Under the pieces are notes generated by a model. It made no database searches. It was not told the DNA's origin and worked only from the letters and a program-made list of their open reading frames with translations. From Pyrenula massariospora (taxonomy: Eukaryota; Ascomycota; Eurotiomycetes; Pyrenulales; Pyrenulaceae): a DNA stretch of 64,000 bases. How positions within the stretch are numbered: position 1 is the stretch's first letter; every line of letters starts with the position of its first letter. A program made the translations under genes and the position numbers. Shown here piece after piece: positions 45,364 to 57,369 of the stretch. The stretch lies in contig JAGFMI010000022.1 of NCBI GenBank assembly GCA_021030905.1, forward strand, positions 558,001 to 622,000, read 5' to 3'.

Positions 45364-46213
45364 CTTGTTTTAGACCGTAAGTTATCAATGTCCACCTCGT
45401 CCGCTTTTGTCCAGGTGGACTGCTGTATTGGCAATGGCTACCTCGTCGCAAGCATGAGGATGCCTTTGATGGCTTGGCGTAGATGCGCAGCGAAAGAAAA
45501 GAGATCGGGTCCAAATAAGAGCCTCCAACACCAGGTGAACGCTCACAATAATCGTCGCGCAAGGTAGTCCTTACAGAGATGAATAATGGATTGGGAGGGG
45601 AATGTAAAGGCGCAATATAAGCAATGGCATTAAATCCTTCCGACGGTGAGATCTGAAAAGTGTCACGTTGCGGCGAGCGACCCTGGACGAAGGAGCGTGG
45701 AGCCGTGGCAGACCCCGCGGGCCGCGAGCGACCGATTGTTGGAGAAATCGCACCAAAAGGCTATTCTTGGTAAGGGCCAACAGTCTTGAGCCGAACTCCC
45801 AAAATTTACGCTCATTAGTTCCTCGCTGGGAAGAAGGGCAGAATCCCGTTCATACCCAGTTGAAACTACCGCAACTTAATAAAGCTGCTGAATACAAGCC
45901 GGCACGGTAGCCGAGCGCAAGTCCATTCCATCCGTCGCTTTTGCATGGCAACCATCATTCACAAGTAGCTTCCGGTTAAGATGCTGAACGGACAAGGCAT
46001 GGAATTGCAGCTGCCCTGCATGTTCTATATTATTTTGATCTCAATCAGCGATCGTTCGAGCATATCTCTCTATAATGTTCCGTGCCAGACGAGACAAGAT
46101 CTTGGTACCATATTTTCCTTCTCCTACGATAGATCTCCTAACCAATTCTTGATATGAATTCGCACGTAGCACCTCAAACCACTTTTTATCTTGGGTACAT
46201 TTTTCAAACATAT
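45364..46213. other. KEX1 promoter and SFM1 3' region
   Basis: Both neighbours are on the minus strand. A GC-rich, CpG-rich patch spans about 45665-45740. No gene recognised. Confidence 0.45.
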
Positions 46214-47000
46214 CTAGAGAAAGTCATCAAATCCTTTATCAGCATCCTTTCTAATCAGGTCTAGCATTCCCTGTATATGTTTAGAAATTACTAGTGATCA
46301 AAAGATGTAATTTTTCCTTACCTCTGGCATTACTAGCTTTCCCCACTGGTCGGTGACATAGCGGAAAGGCATCTCAGTACTTTCATGTTCATTAAGCTTG
46401 AGTTCGGGAAAATCGACGTATGGAATTTTATCCAAGGTGTCTAGGTAATGTCAATTGCGATCACTAATATCAATCATTGGAGAATCGTACAGCCATCTTT
46501 GACAACCATTCGCGTAACCCTCACAGCAGTGTCAGTTGTCATCTGCTTCGGTCCTAATCGACGACCTTGGAATCTTTTCTCCCGCAATTCTTTGGTACGA
46601 TCTCGCGGCGGGTCGTCCCCTTTCACCGTCAAGACGATGTACATATGCCATTTCTACAGAGCCTACCTAGAATACCACCAAAGAGGAAGACATCGAACTG
46701 TGTAGCGTCTGCTGGAGAAAGCTCCATAGCAGCCTTGGGATCGAGCAGACAAACGTTTGATTTCTTCGCGCCAAAAATGGTTTCAACACTCCTCTCTTCG
46801 ATTCTAGCCTTTTTCCAATCATCTTGTGCTTCTAGTTCTGTTTTCAAGGAGATAGGCACAGATGATAGGATAAAGTCAAAACCTGCATTGTACGATTCTT
46901 GAGCAATGCATTGATATTCCAAGGACGACCAAGGCCCTAGCTCAGGATCAAGGTGCTCCACGACAAACGTCAGAGGCTTGTCCTTCTGATTCACTGCCAT
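46214..47000 (-). CDS. SFM1: SPOUT-type protein arginine methyltransferase SFM1
   Basis: Cytosolic SPOUT-fold enzyme that in yeast methylates an arginine of ribosomal protein uS3 (Rps3). Four exons (47000-46667, 46619-46491, 46440-46322, 46270-46214) with introns of 47-51 nt give 212 residues, the usual family length. Characteristic blocks: FVVEHLDPELGPWSSLEYQ at the N-terminus, VCLLDPKAAMELSPADA, FDVFLFGGILGDDPPRDRTK (the SAM-binding knot region, restored only when intron 1 is removed), RRLGPKQMTTDTAVR and YVDFPELKLNEHESTEMPFRY near the end. The first ATG with homology is at 47000; the frame stays open further upstream but without family sequence. It shares a divergent promoter with the endosulfine gene. 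Confidence 0.92.
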
Positions 47001-47746
47001 ATATGCGTTGACCAGGTGACAAATAATACTTATAAACGATAGAATATTAGATAGCAATACGCCCAGTAGCTTTAAGGCGCCAAGAGAAAAACAAGAAGGC
47101 CGAGCTTTTGCACGTTGCACATCGCGTCTTCGACGGGAAAATCAGAAAGATGTGACAAAGAGTGTTCCAGTAGATGTCGTGGGAATTTCACCTCCTCATC
47201 CAACCAAAGGAGGTCGCGTTTGAAGACTGACAGCTGCGGCGTGGTGTTGTAAGTTGCATGGGGATGTCACCTCTCCCTGTTCCCAGCATGTCCGGCTAGC
47301 CCAAATAAAGTTGTCCCGATTGCAGCACTAACCTCCAAAGGGGTATAGCAAAAGCTTGTTGTTTTATACCACCAAGAAACGGTTCTCCCCCGCAACAACC
47401 GTGTCGACAAACTCTTAGCTTTCTCCCTATCACTTCCGCTACCCTCCTGGTGCACAAGTTATATTTATAAGCCCCCGCTTAAGCGCTCAAGTTTCCTACC
47501 ATCGTTCCGTCCCTCAATTTATAAGCAACTGTGAAGGTTCCAAAGGTTGATGCGGATTCCTCACGAGACGACTACTACTTGGCACAACAGCGAACTTCCA
47601 CGTCGTAAGCACTTTCAAACCTATAACACGTGGTCGCTCAAACTGGCAGTTCTCTACCAAACCTCAAGACATCAGATTGACGACAAATTCCTTCTAAAAG
47701 CTTTGCCTTGAGCGAGCCCCGCCAAGCTACCCTCCTACAATACATC
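47001..47746. promoter_or_regulatory. Divergent promoter of SFM1 and endosulfine gene
   Basis: An AT-rich TATA-like patch (TTATATTTATAA, near 47459-47470) lies about 280 bp before the endosulfine ATG. The remaining leader is C/T-rich on the plus strand. No gene recognised. Confidence 0.4.
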
Positions 47747-48490
47747 ATGAATCCGCATAAGCAGAACAAGGTTGACATCAGCGTAAGCCATCCCTCATCA
47801 AAGGCGCTATCCAAAGTACATACGCTAACGTCTCTCCTGAGAATGTAGTCTCTCTCACCTGACGAGCAACGGCTTTTCCGCATGTATGGCCGGCTTCCGA
47901 ACAAGAAAGACCTCCTCCAAAACAAGCTAAAGGTACCTTGCCAACATCCAATGCATAAAATCCTCTTCCAAGCCACCCTAGAAATACCAGATGATATAGA
48001 GCTGTTTCTCCTCCGCAAAGACGGAGCCACATTCTTTTCGCCTCTATGCGAAGCCCAACCCTCCCCATACACCTGCAACCAGCTGACCCTCCTCTCTCCG
48101 CAGGGCCAAGAGCGCAAATACTTCGACTCAGGCGACTACGCTCTCTCCAAAGCCGGCAAAGCCTCTGACAGCGGCGTCACAACCATCGGCTCCGAGCACC
48201 CCCAACCCGAGAACATCCCCCACCTCGCCCACGTCACCTCTCCCCCTAACTCCGGCACACCTACCAGCGAAACCCCCACCACTGGCCTACCACCCGGTCC
48301 CGCGGGCATGCACCGGGGCAGCATCAATGGGATCCCGGGCGGGAACTTACCGGGCGGGCAGAGCAAGAGTCCAAACAAAGAGGGGAGTTACTTGGGTCGA
48401 GAGATCAGCGAGGAAGGGGACGGCGATGTGGACAAGGTGGAGGGAGATTTGTCGGTGGGTGCACAGCAGGGGATTCCGATCCGGAGGTGA
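47747..48490 (+). CDS. IGO1: Endosulfine family protein (IGO1/ENSA)
   Basis: Small, mostly disordered inhibitor of PP2A-B55; in yeast it is activated by Rim15 (Greatwall) phosphorylation on entry to quiescence and protects mRNAs. Exons 47747-47782, 47849-47932 and 48104-48490 give 168 residues. The diagnostic kinase/PP2A motif FDSGDY is intact at 48122-48139, preceded by the conserved helix LSPDEQRLFRMYGRLPNKK and QNKLK. The C-terminal half is low-complexity Pro/Ser/Gly, longer than the yeast tail, and changes from C-rich to G-rich on the coding strand. The intron in front of the motif is the longest (171 nt). Functionally it pairs with the stress regulator near 4 kb: both belong to nutrient and stress responses. 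Confidence 0.93.
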
Positions 48491-49331
48491 GAGGGGAATA
48501 TAACATTGTCGGGGACGAGAGAGCGAGGCGAACACGTGCGGTGTTCCTGTTCTATACGAATGTGTGCGAGGGGAGAAGCGGGGTCCTCAAGTCCAGTCCA
48601 TCACAACATCCTCCATCCAGTCGCTACCTCACGTCTCCCTATCCGGCTCACCTGCCTCAAAATCGACTCACTAGGTTGGCTGGTTGCCTGCCCCCATTTC
48701 GGTCTACTTTGCTTTGCTTTCTGCAACGGCCGTCTCATGAACCTCCGCCTATGCAATTCAATTCAATCCAATCCGACCCGTGTCGCCCAGAACCATTCTT
48801 ACCTGCCTGCTTGCGTACCTTGTGGCGTTCTCTGAAAACTCGAGGCAGTGGAAAGAAATCCCGAAAATCCGGAACGATGAAAATATCCCCTTTGTTCACG
48901 ATGTTGGTACCTTAACTAGTTAGCTGCTGCTGGTGCTGCTCAAATATAACTCTTCGGTCAGATCAGCTCCTAGCTTGATCGACGGAAATGTATTTCAAAA
49001 TCTTTGTGCTAAAATGGACTTTGATGTGATGTAATTGATTGGTTGATTGATGCTGAGCAGGCTGTCGTATGTGCTCGATGTGCTATTAAGTATTGGACAG
49101 CGAAACTGCCCAACTCCTGATGGATGACCCTTTTACCTTTCCTGTAGATACACACACTAGTAGTCCCATCCATAGCTGCGCTTCGTTTCTTGTGTTCATC
49201 GTGATAATCTCCCGCTCAGAAGCCTTTCCGTAGCTCTGCCCGAAATATCAAACATGGGAAAGGTAGCATGGCACACATTCCCCGAAACGAATCATTAACT
49301 TCGCCCCCCATCGAACGCTCCCATAACCCCC
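48491..49331. other. Convergent intergenic between endosulfine and SWIM genes
   Basis: 3' regions only. Frames up to 142 residues start inside the endosulfine tail and have no family features. Confidence 0.5.
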
Positions 49332-50828
49332 TCACCCCCCATCCCCCTCGCACCACTCTTCAAACGCACCCTCCTCATCACCATCATCCCCAAAACGCCG
49401 CCCGCGCCGATACCGATCCCAGCTCATCCCCGCCCCCGCCCCCCTTGCCCGGCCGAAATTCCTCCGCACCCACGGCTGGTGGTACGACGAGTAGTCCCGC
49501 TCGCCCGACAAGCCAAACTCGTCCGCGACGTTGACGTACCCCTCTGCGTTGAGGCGGCCGGAGCGGATGGCGGCGTGGACGTCGTTTGAGTCGGATTGCC
49601 AGGGCGTGCGGCTGTGTGTTGTTGTCAGCGATTTCTAATATATGCACCTATTTGAAGGTAGAACGGATGGGATGGAATGCGTACCAGTAGACGCACTTCA
49701 CACCCCGACCACTGGTCTGCTTCCATTTGTCGAAGCAGTCCTTGTGCATGTTGTTGCCGCAGGCGGCCTTGCACCAGACGAGCTCGTTGTGCTCGGGGTC
49801 GAAGTCCATGTAGCAGATGGGGCATTCGCCTTCGATTGGTTTGCGATTGCCGGAGGTGTCGGCGGAGGTGGGTGCTTGGGTTGGGATGGGAGGGGCTTGG
49901 GCGAAGATTTCGCGGAGTTCCTGGAGGGGGAGGTGGGGGGTAAGTGTTTGTGTTTTCGGACTGAGTAGAGTGGGACAGCGGGAAGAAGGAGCAAAGGTAG
50001 GGACGAGAAGGGGTAAGAAGACGAGGTGATTATGAAGGTTGACTTACAGAAGTGAGAAGTGCAAGTTGGTATTGAAGTTTATCGGGGGCTTTGAGAACGG
50101 TGTGGAGTGCCTGCACAGAGTCAGCGCAGACAAGACGTTGCTGAAAGGCATACGTAGACGATATGCTTGCCTGGTCAAAGAAATAAGCTTTTTATATGCG
50201 CTAGGGGTGGAAGGATTGGCACGTACACTGATTGCCCTTCTGATGGTCTGGACAGGTACAGCTAGGGACTTGAGAGATCGTGATCTGAAATACCATTTAG
50301 CAGTTGGTTCCCTTAAATTACAACTAAATAAAATTAAATAAATCAAAAGAAGATGTTGTCTACCTTGTATATATTCCCAGTCGTGCCGACAATGCCGATC
50401 TCTTCTGTCGGACAAGAGTCGGTATCCTTCCTGACTCGGTCTACAACGATCATCCTCTGTGTCTGCGCCCTCTGAAGTTTCTCAAGGTAAGACTTGGGAG
50501 CATGCTTTCTCAAAACACGTAGCCGCTTCTCGGCGGATAAAGTTGTGGGGCTCTCATCCTTAGAGAGCGTGTTCTTTGCTTTAGGAACTGAAGGAGAAGG
50601 AGGAGCTGGTTTTATTTTAGAGTCATCGCCACCTCCTAGATCGACAACCTTTCGAGATGTTGACGTTTTAGTAGTAGATACTTTGCGTCTCTTTGAGCTT
50701 TGAGATTTGGTGGTGGACAACATCTTTGTGGGGGATGCAGATGCGCCCGCAGCGGTCAAAAAAGCCTCAGCACGGTCCTTGAGCTCTGGTTGCAGCTTGC
50801 GCTTGCTGGTGCTTCTAGTGGCTGGCAT
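49332..50828 (-). CDS. SWIM zinc finger plus RING finger protein
   Basis: Probable ubiquitin ligase, from the pairing of a SWIM motif with a RING. Six exons: 50828-50364, 50284-50227, 50170-50154, 50110-50048, 49920-49685 and 49611-49332, summing to 372 residues. A basic Ser/Lys-rich N-terminus suited to the nucleus leads to LRKHAPKSYLEKLQRAQTQR. The SWIM motif CxCx8CxH reads CTCPDHQKGNQCKH; its third Cys codon is split by an intron and its His lies in a 17-nt exon. The RING reads CPICYMDF, CKAACGNNMHKDCFDKW and CVYCRTPW. The C-terminal tail is Arg/Gly-rich. Every donor starts with GT and every acceptor ends with AG, which supports the short exon. Confidence 0.87.
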
Positions 50829-53800
50829 TGTAGTCGGCGAAACTTGAGCAAAGGGGCCAGCTCGATCTTGGCCTGGTACAAATCTTTATGATTCACTCGC
50901 CTTCACGAAGCAATCCTAATTCCTGCTCAGCAGCTGATGCATTCGTAGATTGTTGACATGGTTACAAGAGTGGGATGGCGGGCTTCCATGATAGAGTGTG
51001 GAACAACCTCCGCTGGGGAGAAAACGCGGGTTGTTGCGCGCGTCCGCCGCGGATTCACGTGATCTCGCTCTCCCTTCCTGTTTCTTTGGTTTTTGGAACA
51101 TGCTCTCGATCTCACCTCGAAGATGCTCCGTCAGCCACCAACATCCCCGCGATGCCGAGGTCTAACGTCTGCAGGGCACGATATCAACTACATACACGTG
51201 CTGTGGCTGGATTATTTACCTCGTATAGATGAATAATGATGTTCCAGGCAGCTTATCCCCTAACTCTACTCCTGGACAGCCATTTATGTCCAAAGACCTC
51301 TTGAGGTGGCCTCCATTTTCTACGTTTGGAGAGCATTTTCATAAGCGTTTTGGGAATGACGTCGAAATTTGTACAATTTATAATTTTCGTTTACCTTCGT
51401 CCGCTACGACACTACCGTCTGAGCTCTGGTAAATCCGAAGGAATTTTTTCGCTGGATGAAGAAATGCTCAACGAATTCGCCTCTCGAATATGAATGACGA
51501 TCGCCGGTCAAAATGTATCTTCTCTTCATGCACTTTGGATCGACGTTCGAAATAGATATCTTGTGGTGCCTCAGAAATCTAGTCACAACGCCGCTACGGC
51601 CCTTGTTTACCGAATCTGTGATAAGGTCTCAACGTGGTATAAAGGTCCTGACTTTCATGTCGTACCAATTCTTGATATTTCATGTGCCACATCAGCCACC
51701 GTGTCTTCAACCTTTCGCGCTCTGTTAACGTCGCGACGAAGATCAGCAATTGATTTCATCCGATAAGATAGGTATTGCATATACGCGGTAACCAATCCCA
51801 GAGCCTTTTGATGAGGCACAGCTCTGCATAAAAGCCATGTCCTTTGATTTACGTAAGTTCATATATTGCTGAGCACCTGCTGTGTGGTAGACACGCCGCT
51901 ACATTCACTACTTTGGTTGGTATGTATTCCGAGGTGGTCAAGTGATCCTCCTCGGTTGAGCATTTTCGAAGTCGAGATGAGAGATAAATTATGTTTATTT
52001 TCCCAATCATAAAGTGGTGGCAGCAGAGCTGGCGTTGCATTAGGGCTGTGATTGCGGCGAGCCTCTGCGGCGAACCAACTGCGTCGGAAGGCTGCGCCGC
52101 TCCTTCGTGGTGTTTTGAGGCGAGTATACGAGGTCATTCGGGTAAGGCGTTCCTGAGGTGCATTCGATAGCCTTGGTCAAAGCGTTCGCGCTTGCGTCGT
52201 TATAAGTGCAGGGTTGTGCAGACCACAAATAACGCCTAGAGATTATGAAATGCCAGGAATACGTCGTCTGATGCGCAACGAAGCGGGGGAGGCGTTAACG
52301 GCGGCACAGCAGAGCGTCTACCAACTAGGCAACTACGTACGACGACCAGATTGTCGCTGTCACACTGTCTCACAAGCCTGATTTCATCAATGCGCGGCTA
52401 TCATTGCGCCATTTAGCCACGAAGCATTGACACAGAGAGCTTGAGCCGACGGGAGGTGAGCAGCTGGGAGCCCAGGATGTTGCCGATCTAATCCCGAGCG
52501 GCCTGATAGGCCCAAGAATAAACTCTATCTAGGGCTCAGAAAGGGTTGGACAAGGAAGCTGACTCAATGAGTCAGTGCTGCAGACGCTGAGAGGCCGCTA
52601 GGAGTGATGAGACTTCGCTTCTTTGGTAAAATCAACTCGATGCGCCGTACCTTCAGCGCGGATACGAGTACTTGTCCTACATCGCAACCATGCCCTGAGA
52701 AACAACCCGGAAGGATCTGGCAAGAATCATTTGAAACTTGACACCGTTTGCTTTCACACATAAAGGATTTGGCTATTGGTCGAAACGATCGTCAAGTTTT
52801 AGTTGCGGTTTCGTGGTGTTGGTCGCATTGATGCGTTGGGCTTTTTGGTCTCATAGCGTCGGCCCTAGGTATGGGAGGGGATTCCTCAGCGGTAGCTGTA
52901 GCATGATGGGCCGTTGCCTGGTTGGGGAACTTGGGGATGTGCAACTTTGACAGATTCGAGGCTCCGGGTAAGCTTGAATAGCCAGTCAGAAGGCGCGGAG
53001 CAGGGACCTGGGAGTCTGGAGAGTCGATAGTCGGCAGCGATGCACCGTATGGCCCTTGATGGGCTCCCTTATTATTAGACTGACCGTGGGTAGCGTCGAC
53101 CATCGGGCCAATCATCTGGTGACGAGCCGGCATGGGAACCTCGGCGGCTATTGTCACTCAAATCCTGAGACCATTGCCGCTTACGACGCTTTGCCCGACC
53201 TCCCAGGCGACCCGTAGGCGAATGGTGCTGATGCTGCGCATTTTCAAGAGCGTCAAGCGCTGAAACGATCGCTTGAAGAATTTTAATCGACCTGGCAAGC
53301 AGGCAGCAGGCGGCTATGATAGACGGGCCTGCAAGGCAGTGCGACAGTTGTCACCGTCAGCCTTTCATACGGTATTAGCGCCGTTTGCCGGCACCGCGCC
53401 GTTCCGTGGAGCGATGCTGCTCCATCAAGAGCACAGCGCCAACTGGTTGCGGCGTGCATTTTGAGTTTGTGTGCCCTGCCTCATTATCACGAGGTCTGCC
53501 TCCAACCCGTCCGCGTCGTGCTAGTTAGCCTTCTCGCAGTCACACGCCAGCGCCGGTCCTCCATGCCGCACCGCGACAACGCTCCTCCTCCTTTTTGGTG
53601 CGATAGGCGATTTGAGACCGCCCCCTTCGTCGAGCGGGTGGGTTGGCCCTCCACAAGCTGCACAACATGGTGGTGGTCGCCTCCGAAACGGCCCAGGGGG
53701 GGCGTGTGCGATAACAATAATGTGTAGCCGCGGGGCCAACGGCTAGGCGGTGGCAGAAGGCAATCGACTGCCGCCAGGCCGCTGGAACGCAGGGCCCGTG

Positions 53801-54912
53801 GAGCGCGCTACTGCCCTTGAGGATAGAGAAGGGGGGAAGGAAAAGGCTTAGTGGTGCGCTGTGTGGCAGGGGCACAGACGCACCGGGGTGCTGATTGGCA
53901 GCGAGGCTACCAACACCAGAGTCTGGTGGCCTGGGTTATGGGACAATAGGCGCTCCACTCTTTCCCCTCTTCCCCCCCGTCTCCTGTCCCATCGTTGGCC
54001 CCTCTCACCTCCCTCCTGCAGCTGTGGTGGGTGGGTGTGTACACGGAGGACGATGGAAGGGGTCGCCTGGCCGCCCGGCTGTGCCCTCCGGCCCCCGTGT
54101 GAAGCCGCAGATATCCAGTCAGAACCAACGACGCGGCCATTCTCCTGCTCACCTCCAAGATCGTGAACATGCCAACTCCCTGTAGCCCGGGCTATCCAGC
54201 CCCCCTCGTCTGCTTGAACCACTCCCGCCCAATCTCGAAGGCGGCAGACCTCCCTCGCCCTCCTCGCTCCAGGAGGAGAGGCCAACGTAACACAAGCCTA
54301 ATCTGTGCCTCAGGCGATTCTTGGGCCCACCTTTCCGCACTATCTGAGGCTCTCCAGGTGTGATATCGCATGCGATACGGCAGGCCATAGCCGTTTGGGG
54401 TACCTCTTGGGGGTGGTTAAGGGTGCCGTAGCGTCTGTGGCCGCGGGCAAAGACCCGCCAGGACCCGCCTGACCCGACCATCTCGCTTCCATGCCCACTA
54501 CCTTCGCCTGTGATGCCATTAGCCCCCAGGCCTCACCCCACACACCTCCCTCTTGTCCAACCGACAACGGCATTTCTTTAGACGCTGGCGCCAACAGCGA
54601 TCTTCTTGATCGAGGGATCGCAGCACCACCGGGCGACTAACTAGCCCAGCGTCTTTCGCCCTGCGATCACCTTTTCCAACTTCCTCCCCTCTCTGTCCTC
54701 CGACGCAAACGCCTGTGGCCTGATTGTCCTCAGGTAATGCGCTTACCGCTTGCTGCGCAACATTTCCTCTTATTTCTCCAAATGTCGTACAGCTGCTGAG
54801 AATAAACGCGGCGCACTGCTGTGATCCCTGGCTCCTGAAACGCCCCCGCGCCATACAACTAGCCTAAGCCCGCGATCACCGACTATCCATCACCTCCCGG
54901 ACCTTACTCACG
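50829..54912. other. Gene-poor 4 kb stretch with a GC-rich block
   Basis: No gene recognised. The first few hundred bases should be the SWIM-RING promoter. From about 53,480 to 54,600 the sequence is clearly GC- and CpG-richer than its surroundings, and open frames on both strands there (up to 145 residues) look like by-products of composition. The last part, up to 54,912, is probably promoter and first untranslated exon of the Zn2Cys6 gene. Confidence 0.45.
52792..53335 (-). other. Coding-like stretch, unidentified
   Basis: Two minus-strand frames abut here. Upstream, a frame without an ATG reads ...KILQAIVSALDALENA... then GGRAKRRKRQWSQDLSD and stops near 53085. The overlapping 52792-53157 frame (121 residues) continues with Pro/Ser/His-rich sequence. 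The basic-then-polar character looks like part of a nuclear protein, possibly a broken exon. I recognise no family and cannot link the two frames by a normal intron. Confidence 0.2.
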
Positions 54913-55150
54913 GTGAGAAATTCTATATCGAGACAAGAGCCGCAATTATTAAGACATCTGTATCGAAGACGAACGCTGCGGTATAGAGCCGGGCTCGGAA
55001 GGATAATCTTCGGCAACATACCTGAGCCCGGAGGAAGGCGAAGAGACTCTCTTACTCCGCAACGAATTAGCGAATCTGTCTTCGATCATTTCGCATGACT
55101 CTAAACTTCGAGCTGACGCAGAAGTTATCTCGAAACCTTATTAATTTTAG
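54913..55150 (+). other. Probable 5'-UTR intron of the Zn2Cys6 fusion gene
   Basis: A good donor (GTGAGA at 54913) and a good acceptor (AATTTTAG ending at 55150) bracket 238 bp just upstream of the coding start. Everything between the acceptor and the ATG at 55175 is open in frame, but I see no upstream ATG in a fitting exon, so I treat the first exon as untranslated. Confidence 0.35.
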
Positions 55151-55174
55151 GGTGCGATTCGCGAAGTGTCCGAT

Positions 55175-57369
55175 ATGGCTGCTGTAACATCGGCGCCAGT
55201 GTTGAAGACCACATATAATCCTCCCAACATCGACACTGCACGACCACGTAGTCCTGCAGGTTTCACTGCCGTCAACGGTCGAGAACCGTCGGGCAACATG
55301 AATGGCCATTCCTTACCCTCTAGCGACACCATTGTCGTCTCTTCAGAACGTTACTACGATCCTCGTCCAGTACCCCGACCTGCAAGCCGCCAAAGATCCC
55401 CTTCTCCAAAAATTCAAGATCAACCGCACGACCAGAAAGACATCATAGAAGTACCTACTCCGGCACCTGTTAGACAGTCACCACAAGACTCACAACTGAA
55501 TCTGAAGCGAAAGAGGTCGCCCTCACCCGCGATTTCTGAGGAGCGAGAATCTTCGGTCTCGAGCGAGAGCCCTAGTGGTGGATCAGTGGCGTCGATCCCT
55601 GAAGGTCCCTTTACGCAAACTGGGTCTCCTCCAAGACAGCAAACAACTGATCCTGAAAGTCGGCCTGAGTCTCGAAGTCCTCCTCGCTCCCAGTATCCCC
55701 AAATCAACGGAGGAAATGAGGATCATGACGTTCCATCTACTGATGTCCGCCTTGAGTCTCAGAGCGAGCGCCCAGAGCCTGTCCGCAGTGACACGCCTAT
55801 TCCAGCAGATACTCAGATGACTGAAGTCCTGCGACATGATGTTAGTAGTCAAGACCCAAACCAGCAACCGTCATGGAATTCCACCGACCGATCTGAGGTG
55901 GACCCTAATGAACCTGAACAAGGACAGTACGGTGCTTACCCACCTGGGAGATCCAGTCAGGATGCTCATCACCAGAGGATGGAGAAGAGGAAACGAATCT
56001 TCAGCAACCGGGCTAAAACGGGATGCATGACATGTCGCAAGCGGAAGAAGAAGTGTGATGAGGGACAACCAGCTTGTGAGCACATCCTCCAGACTCAGTC
56101 TATATCACCATGGCTCATGCTAATGTCATATCCTTAGGTAACAACTGCCTCAAAGGAGGCTTCCAGTGTGCTGGTTACAGCTCCCGAAACGCCTGGCATA
56201 AGACGGCCAGTGCCAAACCTCCGGTACCTCTTGAAGCAAAAAAGGACATGGATTATGTTCCCTATCCCAACGGTCATGGTTCACCCCCACAGAGGCGGGA
56301 ATCAATGCGTGCGGATGGCAGGCTGGGACCTATAGTCATTGAAGACCATGAAACCCAGCAGATGTATCACAACGTGAGCCCACAGGCGGCGACTGCAAGG
56401 CCTCGACCTGCAGGATATCAGCCCTGGCCTCCTCAAGGGCCTCCGCCCTACCAAGAAGTACATCGTGATCTTCCTAGTATCCACAGCATCCCCCCAGGTG
56501 AACGTCCTAAGCCGAGCATACCGCCGATTAGCGAGCTGAGACGCCTTCCTGATGGACGAATGCCTGACGGACGACTTCCCACAATGGAGGTCAATGCTCC
56601 ATGGAATGCTGCTAACGGTGCACCTCCATACAACAGGCATATTGATCCTTTTGACCATAGCAGAGACCCAAATAGAGGTCATATGCCAGTAAGGCATGAA
56701 GAGCAAGTTCATGATCCAGCCTTACTACACCAATTAGATGCCGGAGAGGTTGAAAAGGACAAGATGCTGCGCGGCGAATCATTCCGTTTTATGGATAACT
56801 TACTCTCAGAAGAACGCACATCTTGCCGCAAGAAGCTCTGCTATCTTAATAAAGTTGAAGAAGACTGGATCAGCGAGTACGACGACATAAGACTTGAAAT
56901 TTACAGACGTTTCAAGCACGTCATCATACCCTCTCACAAAGGCAAACCCAGCCATCATCGGCTCAACAAAACAGGCAAGCTTGGGCCCGGTATCGACATT
57001 CAACTACCATTCCGCTGCCACTATGGTTATAACATTGAGCTGGGCGAGGATGTCTACATTGGGGAATGTTGCAACATTATAGACGCACTGCCTGTCACGA
57101 TCGGCACCAGGACGTGGATTGGTTCGAATGTCACGATATTCACAGCGACCGCGCTTTCTGATTTACAAGAGCGACATGGCTCAAATAGTCTATGGAAAGG
57201 GAAGCCGGTTAAAATTGGTCATCAATGCTGGATTGGTCCCGGCGTCACAATCTACCCGGGTGTTGAATTGGGCAGCTGGTGCTACGTTGAAGCGGGGACC
57301 GTGGTCAAGGAAAGCCATCCAGATAACTCTCAGATACTAGGGAAAAGACAGGAGTGGGAGCTGAAATAA
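55175..57369 (+). CDS. Zn2Cys6 protein fused to maltose-acetyltransferase-like domain
   Basis: Two exons (55175-56075 and 56138-57369) give 710 residues. Residues 1-280 are disordered, Ser/Pro-rich. A fungal binuclear zinc cluster follows at about residues 286-313, CMTCRKRKKKCDEGQPACNN plus CLKGGFQC, completed only when the 62-nt intron is removed. After a Pro-rich linker comes a maltose-acetyltransferase N-terminal region (EKDKMLRGESF), PFRCHYGYNI and left-handed beta-helix repeats with VTIGTRTWIGSNVTI, KIGHQCWIGPGVTIYPGVEL and YVEAGTVV. At the catalytic site, where acetyltransferases of this family have TATH, this protein has TATA, so activity is doubtful. A DNA-binding protein with a hexapeptide-repeat sensor is the likeliest reading. 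Confidence 0.88.

Noticed and set aside
53848-54285. 145-residue minus-strand frame in the GC-rich block
   Set aside because: Both strands are open here because GC-rich DNA has few stops. The translation shows only Gly/Arg/His-rich composition.
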